A stretch of DNA of 64,000 bases from Paenibacillus andongensis (GTDB lineage: Bacteria; Bacillota; Bacilli; Paenibacillales; NBRC-103111): the NCBI RefSeq assembly GCF_025369935.1, contig NZ_CP104467.1, positions 769,501 to 833,500 on the forward strand. The letters run 5' to 3'. The notes beneath the pieces are model-generated. The model was not told where the DNA came from and made no database searches. It worked only from the letters and a program-made list of their open reading frames with translations. A program made the translations under genes and the position numbers. Shown here one piece after another: positions 18,607 through 27,688 of the stretch; within the stretch, counting starts at the first letter, position 1, and every line of letters begins with the position of its first letter.

Positions 18607-18645
18607 ATAGTTAACACCATTAAATGATGAGGGGGCGTTTAAAAG

Positions 18646-21600
18646 TTGGTTACCAAGAGCTTAAAACGAATCATTTCAGGCTTGACCTTATTTGTGATGC
18701 TGTTCAGCATGTTGACGCCGATGGCGATTGCTGTGGACAACGGCGCACAGACCAGCACTGTCGACTATTCAAAAGTACCTAAGCTGTTGATTACGGAGCT
18801 TGTCCCGGATTCCACCAATGTTACTGGTATCAGTTACGATGCTTATGAATTTATTGAGATTTATAACAATACGAACAAAGTGTTGGACTTTAAAGATTAC
18901 AATCTGGTCTACCGTTATCCCGGAACTGAAGCTATTTGGCCGGCATATAACAACGGGAATCCAAACGGGAGCATGTCGATTCCCGCCCAATCTTCCATCG
19001 TCCTGTGGGTTATGAACACTAAAAACAAAGATTTGACCGAAGCGGGCTTCAACACAAACTACCACACGAACCTGCTGGAGAATGTCAATTTGTTCCGTGT
19101 AGAGGGTGGAGGGGGAATGCACAACAGCAGCCCAAGAGACCTGGTAATTCAAGAGAAATCCGGAAGCGATATCGTGGTTGCAAGTTATCAGAACGATGAT
19201 CAAACGAAACCGGATAAAGGTATTTTTTACCAATATCCAGTGAATGGGACGAAGAATATGGTCATGTCCGGTTCAGGAGCCGATACAAATCCGGCTGCTG
19301 CTACACCAGGAGTTGTGAATCCCAATCAAGTTCCACCCGTACCGTTGAACTTCTCTGAGCCTCCGGTCATCGATCACGCACCGGTTACGCAAGCGGATCA
19401 AAGGAACGATCTGATTCTGCAAGCACAAATTTCCAATGTAGAGCAAGATGAAACAGTATCCGCTGCTGTGTACTATCAAATGGGATCTCAGACCAATTAT
19501 GAATCGGTTCCTATGACAGTAACAGGCAATAACCATTATCAAGCTGTCATTCCCAAGGTGAAGCTGAGCGAGAGTCAGTTGAGGTATTACGTACAAGCTG
19601 ATGACGGTTTTAATTCGGTAAGAACGAACGTTTACAGTGTAGATGTTACAATCGATCCTTCCGACTATTCGAAGGTTCCTCCGCTTCTGGTGACAGAAAT
19701 TGTACCGGATTCCACTAATGTGGGCTCGCTAGATGGCTATGAATTTATTGAGATTTATAATAATACGGATCAAGCCGTTAATTTTAAAGACTATAAATTA
19801 GTTTACCGCTATACCGATTCAGGACCGAGTGCGGATGTCGCTTGGCCAGCAGACAAAGAAGACATGGTCATTCCTTCGAAAGGCACACTTGTCTTCTGGA
19901 TCATCAACAGTCAGAATACGAATTCTACCGTCGCTGACTTCAATGCCAATTATAATACCAATCTGGTCGAAGGCACCGATATTGTACGCGTTCACAGCGA
20001 CGGTATGGCGAATGGTTCCAATCGAGGCCTTCTGATTGCGACGAATACAGGTACCGAAATTTCGTCAGCTTATTACGTGGCAGGCGATGCCAAGGCCAAT
20101 AAAGGGATATTGTATGCCTATCCGTTTGATGGCAGTACGACGATGCTTAAATACAGTTCGGCACTTGCAGCCGCAACGCCGGGTAAACTGGATCAGGTTC
20201 AAATACCTGGGCAGACTGTGAAAGTGACACCAGATACGCTCAAACCTACCCTGGCGGATTTGACCAAACAGACCGTCATTGATCAGTCGAAGAATCTCGA
20301 AATCATCGGGGATGCGAAAGATGATAGCGCAGTGAAAACTGTAACTCTCTATTATAAGACGGAAAAACAGTCTCATTATATTAAACGGAATTTAAAAGAG
20401 AGTTTCGCAGATACGTTATACCATTATATGATCTATTCCCCAGAGCTTATTGGTAATGCCTACTTGGATTATTACTTTGTTGCCTCTGATGGCACGAATG
20501 AGATCACGTCGGGCGTGAAGCGGGTTTCCATTCAAGGACAATCGGATCATTCGAGCCTGCGCCTTAATTTGAAAGACGGAGAAATGGTCTCCAAAACGAA
20601 GGTCATCAAAGGAACAGGCGAGGGGCTCAGTTCGACCGACCTGAAGCTTGCGATGGATGGAACCGAGCTGACGGAATCTACCTTTCATGCCATTGAACAT
20701 GATGCGTATTTCGCATTCGATGTAACGGGTGTTGATTACTATTTCAAAAACGGAGTCACACAGGGGCAGGAAATCCTCACTATCTTCCAAGACCCGATTG
20801 AAAGCTACACCACGTTATCGATTCCGATTCAGGCTGATCGCTTGAAGGAAGGCAGCAATGTGATTTCGATCCGATCGGGTTCTAAATCTTCGCCATTCGA
20901 CGATCGTGCGGAAGAGAATAAAGATGATTTTGATGTTAGAAACGTTCGTCTTGTGTTTGCTGATGGTACGATTGTTTATGATACTAAATATAACGATCCG
21001 TCTAAAGTGATTAAAATGGGCGACAGCGAAGGCAAATATCCAGTTGTTGATTTTAACTTCGTCATTCCGGATAGCCAGATGTCATCCAAAGCCTATGTTT
21101 GGAATACGGCATCCGTGAGCGATGGCAATCATCAGATTTCAGTAAGCAACGCCAATGTGGGTACAGTTACATCTACGGTGACGGTTGATAACACAGCTCC
21201 GGTTATTAAGCCTTCTATTGAAGAAGGAGTCATGTACCGCGGCGCCTTCACGTTGGATGCGCAAGTATCCGATGCGCTGGCTGGGGTAGATAAGGTAGAA
21301 GCTACACTCGATGAACAGCCGATCACCTTGCCAAATACGGCATCGTCCGCACAGCTTCAAGGCGGTAAGCATGTATTCAGCGTTAAGGCAACCGATAAAG
21401 TAGGAAATATCACGCATACAACGATCAACTTCGAGGTACCGAATGAAATCCCGGATATGCCCGTACAGATTGCACCAGGTCAAGGCGCAGCTGGCGTGGA
21501 CCGCAATGCGGGGTTAAGCGTTAAGGTAACGGATCCGATGAATGACGACATGAACGTGATATTCAACCAAGGCTTCAAATACGATGCAAGTACGCAGGGG

Positions 21601-24129
21601 CCATTCGCCGGATATCGCGGTGCATCAGACACCGAGCCTCCTAAACAGGAAAAACCTGAGGGAGAGTCAGTCTTTGTCAAAGAGGATTATGAGAAAATCA
21701 GAGCGCTTGATGGGAAGTATCTCGTAGACGATTCCGATGATAAATTCCCGTATCAGCGATTTGAGATTTCGTTGGATCATTCGATTAAAAACTCAGATAA
21801 AGTAGAAATTAGCTGGAAAGGAAAGTCGCTGGAAGGCCGTAAAGTCAGCTTGTATGCATGGAGTCCAGACGGACAAGCATGGAGTCCACTGAAGACAGTT
21901 ATAGCGGGTAGTGAGGATTTCGAGCTGAAAGCGGCTGTAACTGTTGGAGATTATGCCAACAATCATAAGATCCAGGTGATGGTTCAGGATGAAATTGCCG
22001 TCACTCAAAATCCAATTAGCAGCAGTGATCCAGCGAATTACGATTTCTCATTTGTATGGATGTCGGATACGCAATATTACTCCAAAAGCTATCCTCACAT
22101 TTATCAAAAAATTGTCAAGTGGATCGCTGATCACAAAGAAGATAACAAAATTAAATATGTCATTCACACCGGCGACATTGTCGATAATGCTGACCAAGAA
22201 TACCAATGGGTAGAAGCGGATAAAGATATGAAAGTCTTGGAAAATGCGCAAATCCCTTACGGTGTATTGGCTGGTAACCATGACGTGGGTCATCAAAACA
22301 ATGATTACAGCTACTACGCTAAATGGTTTGGGGAAGATCGGTTTAAGAGTCAGCCGACGTACGGCGAATCCTACGATAACAATCGCGGTCATTATGACCT
22401 AGTTTCCTCGAACGGCAACGATTTTATCGTTGTTTACATGGGTTGGGGTTATGGTGACAAAGAAATTGACTGGATTAACGAGGTTTTGAAAAAATACCCG
22501 AACCGGAAGGCAATCTTGAACTTCCATGAGTTCATGCTTGTTTCCAATAACCGCGCACCGATGGCGGAAAAAGTGTTCGAACGGGTCATCAAACCGAATA
22601 AGAACGTCATTGCCGCCCTTTCCGGCCATTATCACGATGCTGAATTGAAAGTCGATCCGATTGACGATAATGGGGACGGCATACCGGACCGCAACGTGTA
22701 TCAAATGCTTGCTGACTATCAAGGGGCGCCTGAAGGCGGACTTGGTTATATCCGACTCATGCAGTTTGATATGAAAAACAGCAAAATCAACATGAAGACC
22801 TATTCACCGCATTTGGATGACTATAACTACTATGAACCGGCTGAACATCCTGGTAAAGATGAGTTTTCACTTAGCTTGGATCTGCAATCGGTAACCAAAC
22901 GTGTGGCTACGGACTATTTCGGGGTAAACGTGTATACGTCCAATACGATCGGAAGCGTTGAGCATGTGAAGAGCGGCCAGCAGGCATCCATTGTCTGGCG
23001 CAATCTTACTCCGAATACCAACTACCAATGGTATGCAGTCGCAGCAGATATGTATGGAGGCCGAAAGGAGTCGGATATTTGGAAATTTACAACAGGAACG
23101 ATAGTGACCGATCCAGGAACGGGACCTAGTCCGTCGTCGCCATCTACTCCGAGTGACGATAAAGTGACCTCGACGGATGGTAAATTAACGCTTCCAACAG
23201 GTAAAACGGGCGAAGTTAGTTATGAAAATGCGGTCACAGTCTTGATTCCGGCTGATGCTTCAATGAAAGATTTAAAATTAACAATCGAAAAATTGTCTGA
23301 GACGCAGAAGCTTTTAACGGATAATGAGGTTCTAGCTAGTCCGATCTATGAGATTCTCAAAAATTATTCAGAGAACTTCAGTAAACCTGTAACGTTGACG
23401 TTTACTTTCGATCCGACAAGCTTGAAGGGCGATCAAAAGGCATCTGTCTTCTATTATGACGAAGTGAAAAAAGTGTGGGTAGAAGTCGAGGGCGGCAAGG
23501 TTAATGGGAATCGCATCACCGTAGAGGTTAATCACTTTACGAAGTATGCGGTAATGGCCGTAGGTTCATCCGTAGTGGAGCCTGCCAAGCCGATGATTAC
23601 CCTAAGCGATATCGCCGGACACTGGGCTGAGGCCAACATCAAGCAGGGGATAAGCCTCGGTATTGTTAGCGGTTATCCAGACAGCACATTTAAGCCGAAT
23701 CATACGGTGACCCGCGCAGAATTTGCAGTGATGCTGATGAGTACGCTGAAACCGCAAGGCAATGGAGCGGCACTGACATTCGCGGATAAAGCAAATATCG
23801 GAGCTTGGGCACAGAAATCGGTTGCACAAGCGGTGCAAGCAGGTATCATTGCTGGATATGAGGACGGTACGTTCCGTCCGAATGCAGAAATCACACGCGC
23901 AGAGATGGCAGTTATGCTTGCCAAAGCGATGACTCCGTCAGTCGATACAAATGCCGCAGCAGGCTTCGCAGACGATAAGGATATTCCTACATGGGCGAAA
24001 AGCGCAGTGACATCACTGAAGAAACTTGGCCTTGTAGAAGGTAAAGAGGGGAATAAATTCGATCCTTCCGGCCAAACAACAAGAGCAGAAGCAGTAACAA
24101 TTCTTTTGAAAACTCTGACATCATCTTAA
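18646..24129 (+). CDS. Giant S-layer-anchored protein: two lamin-tail domains, metallophosphoesterase, three SLH motifs
   Basis: The 1827-residue secreted protein starts at TTG 18646 with TGAGGGGG upstream. A signal peptide ends near PMAIA. Two lamin-tail-like domains (about 45-190 and 345-490) are paralogous: each opens with a LLxTExVPDSTN motif and YEFIEIYNNT. Ig-like linkers follow. A calcineurin-like phosphoesterase lies at about 1130-1400 with VWMSDTQYY, HTGDIVDNADQE, LAGNHDVGH, NFHEF and SGHYHDAEL, a complete dimetal set. The C-terminus has an Fn3-like domain, a Pro/Ser-rich linker and three SLH motifs (about 1650-1827) that bind secondary wall polymer. It probably hydrolyses phosphate esters, nucleotides or DNA at the cell surface; the substrate is not known. 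Confidence 0.93.
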   Translation: MVTKSLKRIISGLTLFVMLFSMLTPMAIAVDNGAQTSTVDYSKVPKLLITELVPDSTNVTGISYDAYEFIEIYNNTNKVLDFKDYNLVYRYPGTEAIWPAYNNGNPNGSMSIPAQSSIVLWVMNTKNKDLTEAGFNTNYHTNLLENVNLFRVEGGGGMHNSSPRDLVIQEKSGSDIVVASYQNDDQTKPDKGIFYQYPVNGTKNMVMSGSGADTNPAAATPGVVNPNQVPPVPLNFSEPPVIDHAPVTQADQRNDLILQAQISNVEQDETVSAAVYYQMGSQTNYESVPMTVTGNNHYQAVIPKVKLSESQLRYYVQADDGFNSVRTNVYSVDVTIDPSDYSKVPPLLVTEIVPDSTNVGSLDGYEFIEIYNNTDQAVNFKDYKLVYRYTDSGPSADVAWPADKEDMVIPSKGTLVFWIINSQNTNSTVADFNANYNTNLVEGTDIVRVHSDGMANGSNRGLLIATNTGTEISSAYYVAGDAKANKGILYAYPFDGSTTMLKYSSALAAATPGKLDQVQIPGQTVKVTPDTLKPTLADLTKQTVIDQSKNLEIIGDAKDDSAVKTVTLYYKTEKQSHYIKRNLKESFADTLYHYMIYSPELIGNAYLDYYFVASDGTNEITSGVKRVSIQGQSDHSSLRLNLKDGEMVSKTKVIKGTGEGLSSTDLKLAMDGTELTESTFHAIEHDAYFAFDVTGVDYYFKNGVTQGQEILTIFQDPIESYTTLSIPIQADRLKEGSNVISIRSGSKSSPFDDRAEENKDDFDVRNVRLVFADGTIVYDTKYNDPSKVIKMGDSEGKYPVVDFNFVIPDSQMSSKAYVWNTASVSDGNHQISVSNANVGTVTSTVTVDNTAPVIKPSIEEGVMYRGAFTLDAQVSDALAGVDKVEATLDEQPITLPNTASSAQLQGGKHVFSVKATDKVGNITHTTINFEVPNEIPDMPVQIAPGQGAAGVDRNAGLSVKVTDPMNDDMNVIFNQGFKYDASTQGPFAGYRGASDTEPPKQEKPEGESVFVKEDYEKIRALDGKYLVDDSDDKFPYQRFEISLDHSIKNSDKVEISWKGKSLEGRKVSLYAWSPDGQAWSPLKTVIAGSEDFELKAAVTVGDYANNHKIQVMVQDEIAVTQNPISSSDPANYDFSFVWMSDTQYYSKSYPHIYQKIVKWIADHKEDNKIKYVIHTGDIVDNADQEYQWVEADKDMKVLENAQIPYGVLAGNHDVGHQNNDYSYYAKWFGEDRFKSQPTYGESYDNNRGHYDLVSSNGNDFIVVYMGWGYGDKEIDWINEVLKKYPNRKAILNFHEFMLVSNNRAPMAEKVFERVIKPNKNVIAALSGHYHDAELKVDPIDDNGDGIPDRNVYQMLADYQGAPEGGLGYIRLMQFDMKNSKINMKTYSPHLDDYNYYEPAEHPGKDEFSLSLDLQSVTKRVATDYFGVNVYTSNTIGSVEHVKSGQQASIVWRNLTPNTNYQWYAVAADMYGGRKESDIWKFTTGTIVTDPGTGPSPSSPSTPSDDKVTSTDGKLTLPTGKTGEVSYENAVTVLIPADASMKDLKLTIEKLSETQKLLTDNEVLASPIYEILKNYSENFSKPVTLTFTFDPTSLKGDQKASVFYYDEVKKVWVEVEGGKVNGNRITVEVNHFTKYAVMAVGSSVVEPAKPMITLSDIAGHWAEANIKQGISLGIVSGYPDSTFKPNHTVTRAEFAVMLMSTLKPQGNGAALTFADKANIGAWAQKSVAQAVQAGIIAGYEDGTFRPNAEITRAEMAVMLAKAMTPSVDTNAAAGFADDKDIPTWAKSAVTSLKKLGLVEGKEGNKFDPSGQTTRAEAVTILLKTLTSS

Positions 24130-24161
24130 GATCATTGAAATTAGCTAAGTAGAACAAAATG

Positions 24162-24200
24162 AAGGGGCTCCTTCGTCTGAAAAGACGGGAGTCCCTTTCT
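24162..24200 (+). terminator. Terminator of the S-layer phosphoesterase gene
   Basis: AAGGGGCTCC pairs with GGGAGTCCCTT (one G-U pair), with an inner CGTCT-GAAA-AGACG stem-loop, then TTTCT. It also separates this gene from the convergent SulP gene. Confidence 0.85.
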
Positions 24201-24211
24201 AATTATTTTGA

Positions 24212-25939
24212 TCAGAAATTAATCTCTCGGGTTGATAGTTGATAGCATTCACGGAACGCATAATGCTTACACCCAAGACATTGAGAGTGGTTAAGTTTGG
24301 TTAATGCAAAGCTAACCGCGTCACCAGTTTTTTCGAAAAAGTGTTCCTGCCCAATGAATTCGTCTAATCTTGTTTTTCGAAGCATATCGCGTGGTTGGGT
24401 TTGTATTTCGGAAATGATTACGGTGCCACCGTGCTTGTTAAAGTGCTTGACGATACTGGATAAATTGGATTCGACTGTTGTGTCCATATAGGGAACATTG
24501 CCCATTTTCAATATTAATACTTTGGGTTTGTAATGGATTTCGTCCATAATGGATTTCTCAAACATATTTGCAACCCCAAAGAACAAAGCTCCTTCGACGG
24601 TGTAGATACTGATTTGAGGGCAATTATGTTGTTCATTAACCATGTGTGCTGCTACTTCTTCATTTTTCTCGGAAGGGTCGGGTAACACCTTTGCAGTAAT
24701 GAGAAGGCCGCTCATATGCTTCACAAAAATAATGACTGACAAGACTAATCCAACTTCAACAGCGGTCGTCAAATCTGTAAAAACAGTTAGAAAAAAGGTG
24801 ATAAGCAGAACGAATGACTCTGCCGTTTTGGTTTTTAAAACGTGTACAAACTCTTTGCGTTCGCTCATATTCCAAGCAACAACCATTAAAATGGGTGCCA
24901 TACTCGCAAGCGGAATATTCGATGCATAAGGAGCAAATAAGAACAAAACCAACAGAACAACAATACCGTGAATGACCCCAGAGAAGGGAGACTCCGCTCC
25001 GCTTTTAATATTTGTTGCAGTTCGTGCAATAGCCCCTGTTGCAGGAATACCCCCGAACAACGGCGTTATCATATTCGCGATACCTTGACCAATCAATTCA
25101 CGATTGCTGTTATGTCTGGTTCCTGCCATTCCATCAGCAACTACGGCTGAAAGTAAGGATTCAATGCCGCCTAACATGGCTATTACCAAAGCGGGTTTTA
25201 TTAAAGATTGAATGTGTTCAATGGAGAGTGCAGGCAAGTGAAGGCTAGGCAAGCTATTTGGAATTGCGCCGTAGGTAGAACCGATGGTCGCGATTTTGTC
25301 AGGATAGAATAGGGATGCGATAACTGTAGAAATCAATAAACCCACTAATGAACCAGGAATTTTGGGTACCAGCTTTGGTGTCAGAATGATAAGCACGAGA
25401 CAAATCACAGCAGTTAAGAGACTGTACATATGGATGGTTGAAATGTGAATGCCTAATTCCTTCATATTGGAAAGAAACTCTTGATGTTTTTGAAGATTAT
25501 GCAATCCAAGGAAATTAGCAATTTGTCCTGTGAAGATCGTAACAGCAATTCCTGTGGTAAAACCTATGGTGACAGGACGTGGAATAAATTTAATGACGCC
25601 ACCTAATTTAAAAATCCCCATGAATAGCAAAATGACACCTGCCATAAAACCTGCAATAAGCAAGTTTTCGTAGCCATACTGCATCACTATCGCAAATAAA
25701 ATGGGTATAAATGCTCCGGTAGGACCGCCGATTTGAAATTTAGAACCACCAAATAATGAGATTAGTATGCCTGCTACAAACGTAGTATATAATCCGTATT
25801 CCGGCTTTACGCCTGAAGCAATTGCAAACGCCATTCCTAATGGAATGGCGACAATACCTACGATCAGACCTGAAATCAAGTCTTTTTGAAATTTTTTTCC
25901 ATTATAGCCTTGGAATCTGCCACTAAAAGAAGGTTTCAT
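24212..25939 (-). CDS. SulP-family inorganic anion transporter with STAS domain
   Basis: I placed the start at ATG 25939 because GGTGAG lies nine bases upstream; an in-frame GTG at 25951 lacks its own site. The 575-residue protein has 10-14 membrane segments with SulP features such as DLISGLIVGIVAIPLGMAFA, SKFQIGGPTGAFIPIL and GIPATGAIARTATNIKSGA. A cytoplasmic STAS domain (about 430-540) includes YTVEGALFFGVANMFEKS and LKMGNVPYMDTT. The tail has SQCLGCKHYAFRECY, a three-Cys patch that might bind metal. It imports sulfate, bicarbonate or a similar anion. Its promoter carries the motif shared with the regulator and Cys-rich protein genes beside it. Confidence 0.93.
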   Translation of the reverse strand: MKPSFSGRFQGYNGKKFQKDLISGLIVGIVAIPLGMAFAIASGVKPEYGLYTTFVAGILISLFGGSKFQIGGPTGAFIPILFAIVMQYGYENLLIAGFMAGVILLFMGIFKLGGVIKFIPRPVTIGFTTGIAVTIFTGQIANFLGLHNLQKHQEFLSNMKELGIHISTIHMYSLLTAVICLVLIILTPKLVPKIPGSLVGLLISTVIASLFYPDKIATIGSTYGAIPNSLPSLHLPALSIEHIQSLIKPALVIAMLGGIESLLSAVVADGMAGTRHNSNRELIGQGIANMITPLFGGIPATGAIARTATNIKSGAESPFSGVIHGIVVLLVLFLFAPYASNIPLASMAPILMVVAWNMSERKEFVHVLKTKTAESFVLLITFFLTVFTDLTTAVEVGLVLSVIIFVKHMSGLLITAKVLPDPSEKNEEVAAHMVNEQHNCPQISIYTVEGALFFGVANMFEKSIMDEIHYKPKVLILKMGNVPYMDTTVESNLSSIVKHFNKHGGTVIISEIQTQPRDMLRKTRLDEFIGQEHFFEKTGDAVSFALTKLNHSQCLGCKHYAFRECYQLSTREINF

Positions 25940-25960
25940 ATCTAATCTCACCAGCCTAAA

Positions 25961-25979
25961 TAATTGATTATTTGAATAT
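25961..25979 (-). promoter_or_regulatory. Shared ATATTCAAA motif, copy 1, upstream of the SulP gene
   Basis: Read in the gene direction this is ATATTCAAATAATCAATTA, 22 bases upstream of the SulP ATG. It agrees with copies 2 and 3 in the consensus ATATTCAAAnnnTCRAW and is followed upstream by the similar AT-rich tract also seen at copy 2. It is a candidate operator of the neighbouring ArsR-family protein, possibly overlapping a -10 box. Confidence 0.55.
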
Positions 25980-26048
25980 ATATAAAATCATATATCCAAA
26001 GGTATTAGGTGTCAATTTGATATTTCTAGATAAACAAGGGAAATAAAC

Positions 26049-26096
26049 AAAAAAGGGAGTAAATCGAGAACTACAACCCGATTCACTCCTTTTTTG
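26049..26096 (-). terminator. Terminator between the ArsR-type regulator and SulP genes
   Basis: An imperfect stem (AAAAAAGGGAGTAAATCG with CGATTCACTCCTTTTTT) has a 12-base loop. It is flanked by A and T runs, so it can end transcription of the regulator gene before the SulP gene. Confidence 0.8.
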
Positions 26097-26098
26097 AA

Positions 26099-26425
26099 TT
26101 ACTGATTTTTTATATTTTCTAACATTGAAATAGCATTCACAAGATGATTGTCAAAAATCTGCTTGGCAACCGTAAGCAAGTCTTTAATTAATGGGTCAGT
26201 TAGCGAGTATACAACAGAGGTTCCGTCTTTAATTCCACGAACTACGTTTTTATTTCTTAATACGGCTAATTGTTGTGAAACGGCAGAACCTTCACTGCCC
26301 AATATCGTTTGTATCTCATTAACGGTTTTGTCGCCATGAACTAAAACTTCAAGGATTCTTATACGCAGTGGGTGCGCTAACGCCTTGAAAAAATCCGCTT
26401 TAAAATGCTGTATTTCTTGATACAT
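26099..26425 (-). CDS. ArsR-family transcriptional regulator
   Basis: The 108-residue protein starts at ATG 26425 behind GGGGAG. The winged helix-turn-helix is complete: DFFKALAHPLRIRILEVL, TVNEIQTILGSEGSAVSQQL and LRNKNVVRGIKDGTSVVYSL. It has no cysteine, so it cannot sense metal or persulfide through thiols as many ArsR proteins do. A motif shared by three flanking promoters, one of them its own, makes it the likely repressor of the SulP transporter, itself and the Cys-rich protein. The inducer is unknown. Confidence 0.92.
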   Translation of the reverse strand: MYQEIQHFKADFFKALAHPLRIRILEVLVHGDKTVNEIQTILGSEGSAVSQQLAVLRNKNVVRGIKDGTSVVYSLTDPLIKDLLTVAKQIFDNHLVNAISMLENIKNQ

Positions 26426-26446
26426 AGCGTTCTCCCCTACATATTA

Positions 26447-26465
26447 ATATTCGAACATTTGAATA
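26447..26465 (-). promoter_or_regulatory. Shared ATATTCAAA motif, copy 2, upstream of the ArsR-type gene
   Basis: In the gene direction it reads TATTCAAATGTTCGAATAT, an almost perfect dyad, and it begins 22 bases upstream of the ATG, exactly as copy 1 does. This fits autoregulation. Confidence 0.6.
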
Positions 26466-26558
26466 TATAGAATATCATATCACAAGTTGGAAAGCATGGA
26501 AGCAAGTAAAAATCCTTTTGCAATATTAAATACTTTTCAGTTATAGTATAAATTATAA

Positions 26559-26577
26559 ATATTCAAAAAATCAAATA
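26559..26577 (+). promoter_or_regulatory. Shared ATATTCAAA motif, copy 3, upstream of the Cys-rich protein gene
   Basis: It reads ATATTCAAAAAATCAAATA in the gene direction and ends 41 bases before the ATG at 26618. A further half-site, TATTTGAAAATA, follows at about 26584. It links the Cys-rich protein to the same regulon. Confidence 0.5.
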
Positions 26578-26617
26578 TATTGTTATTTGAAAATACGAGA
26601 ATAAAGGTTGGGGCTGA

Positions 26618-27214
26618 ATGCTCGTTGGTGACGAATTGTATATAGCTACAAGAAGGTACCTTATCGACTATGGCATGCGACATTTAAATGGATTAGGGGC
26701 AGACCATATTTGTAAAGTATGCATTCAAAATAGCGGTTCTTGTTGTCGTGGTTGTAGTCACTTAGTTGACGGTGTGGGCTGTCAGAATAGAAATACAAGC
26801 TGCACGTCATGGTTATGCGGATACTTAAAATTATTATTTTACAAAGCAGGATTGATGAAAGATTGGGATACATTTTGGGATGAAGTTCCTGGTATTGAAT
26901 TTCGAAAGGATTCTACTCCTCCAATAGTGAAAATGACGACACATCTTGAAGTTCCTATGATGAGAGAGCTGGGCGAAGCGTTAGCGAATGATCTTAAACG
27001 TAAGTTGAGTAGAGATAAGAACAATCTCGATTTCATTGTATTGGCTAGGGATTTGGATGATCTTATTGATGAGATCGAATTTGCTGATCATTCGGACATT
27101 GCTGCTCACTTAATAAAGAGGCTCAATTACCTAATCAAAGACTTTCATGAGTTTGGGCAAGCCATAAATAACATTGAATTACACAAATGGGGAAAGAAAA
27201 CGGCTCAAGTGTAA
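26618..27214 (+). CDS. Cys-rich protein of unknown function
   Basis: The 198-residue protein starts at ATG 26618 behind GGTTGGGG. I do not recognise the family. The N-terminal third holds eight cysteines in the pattern CKVC, CCRGC, GVGCQ and SCTSWLC (about residues 32-67), which could bind zinc or an iron-sulfur cluster. The rest is helical and acidic (FIVLARDLDDLIDEIEFADH). No signal peptide or membrane span is seen, so it should be cytoplasmic. It is divergent from the ArsR-type gene and shares its promoter motif, so it probably acts with the anion transporter. Confidence 0.8.
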   Translation: MLVGDELYIATRRYLIDYGMRHLNGLGADHICKVCIQNSGSCCRGCSHLVDGVGCQNRNTSCTSWLCGYLKLLFYKAGLMKDWDTFWDEVPGIEFRKDSTPPIVKMTTHLEVPMMRELGEALANDLKRKLSRDKNNLDFIVLARDLDDLIDEIEFADHSDIAAHLIKRLNYLIKDFHEFGQAINNIELHKWGKKTAQV

Positions 27215-27279
27215 GGAACAAACAAGCCTAGTCTAAAGGAATACAAAGAATTTCCATCAACTAAGTAGGAGTGATTCAT

Positions 27280-27639
27280 TTGCCCGAGAAATCACAATAC
27301 GGAGTAATACGTATATCCGACGATGTTATTTCTATCATAGCTGGGCTCGCCGCCCAAGATACACCTGGGATTGCTTCTATGTCAGGCGGCATCTCCGAGG
27401 GCTTTACGAAGCGCCTGAGCGGAAAAAATGCGAAAAAAGGTGTTTTAGTCGAGGTTATAGAGTCGGAAGCCGCTATCCAACTACGTGTCATCATCAATTA
27501 CGGCACTAATATTCAGCAGGTATGCCGTGATCTTCAAGAAAACGTTAGAGAAGCTGTGGAAAACATGACGGGGCTTCGAGTTATGGAAGTAAACGTAAAA
27601 GTAGAGAGTCTAGCAGTTAAGAAAGAATTGGAATTGTGA
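27280..27639 (+). CDS. Asp23/Gls24-family envelope stress protein
   Basis: I chose TTG at 27280 because TAGGAG lies eight bases upstream; an in-frame GTG at 27271 overlaps that site. The 119-residue protein has the Asp23 fold markers IRISDDVISIIAGLAAQDTP, GISEGFTKRL, VLVEVIESEAAIQLRVIINY and VREAVENMTGLRVMEVNVKV. Members are membrane-associated or cytoplasmic scaffolds linked to envelope stress; the precise role is unclear. A strong bidirectional terminator follows. Confidence 0.93.
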   Translation: MPEKSQYGVIRISDDVISIIAGLAAQDTPGIASMSGGISEGFTKRLSGKNAKKGVLVEVIESEAAIQLRVIINYGTNIQQVCRDLQENVREAVENMTGLRVMEVNVKVESLAVKKELEL

Positions 27640-27642
27640 ATT

Positions 27643-27688
27643 AAAGAAAAATGAGCAGATTGTGGTCTGCTCATTTTTCTTTACTTTT
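27643..27688. terminator. Bidirectional terminator with a perfect 17-bp stem
   Basis: AAAGAAAAATGAGCAGA (27643-27659) pairs exactly with TCTGCTCATTTTTCTTT (27666-27682) across a six-base loop. It ends both the Asp23 gene and the convergent glycine-rich gene. Confidence 0.92.
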
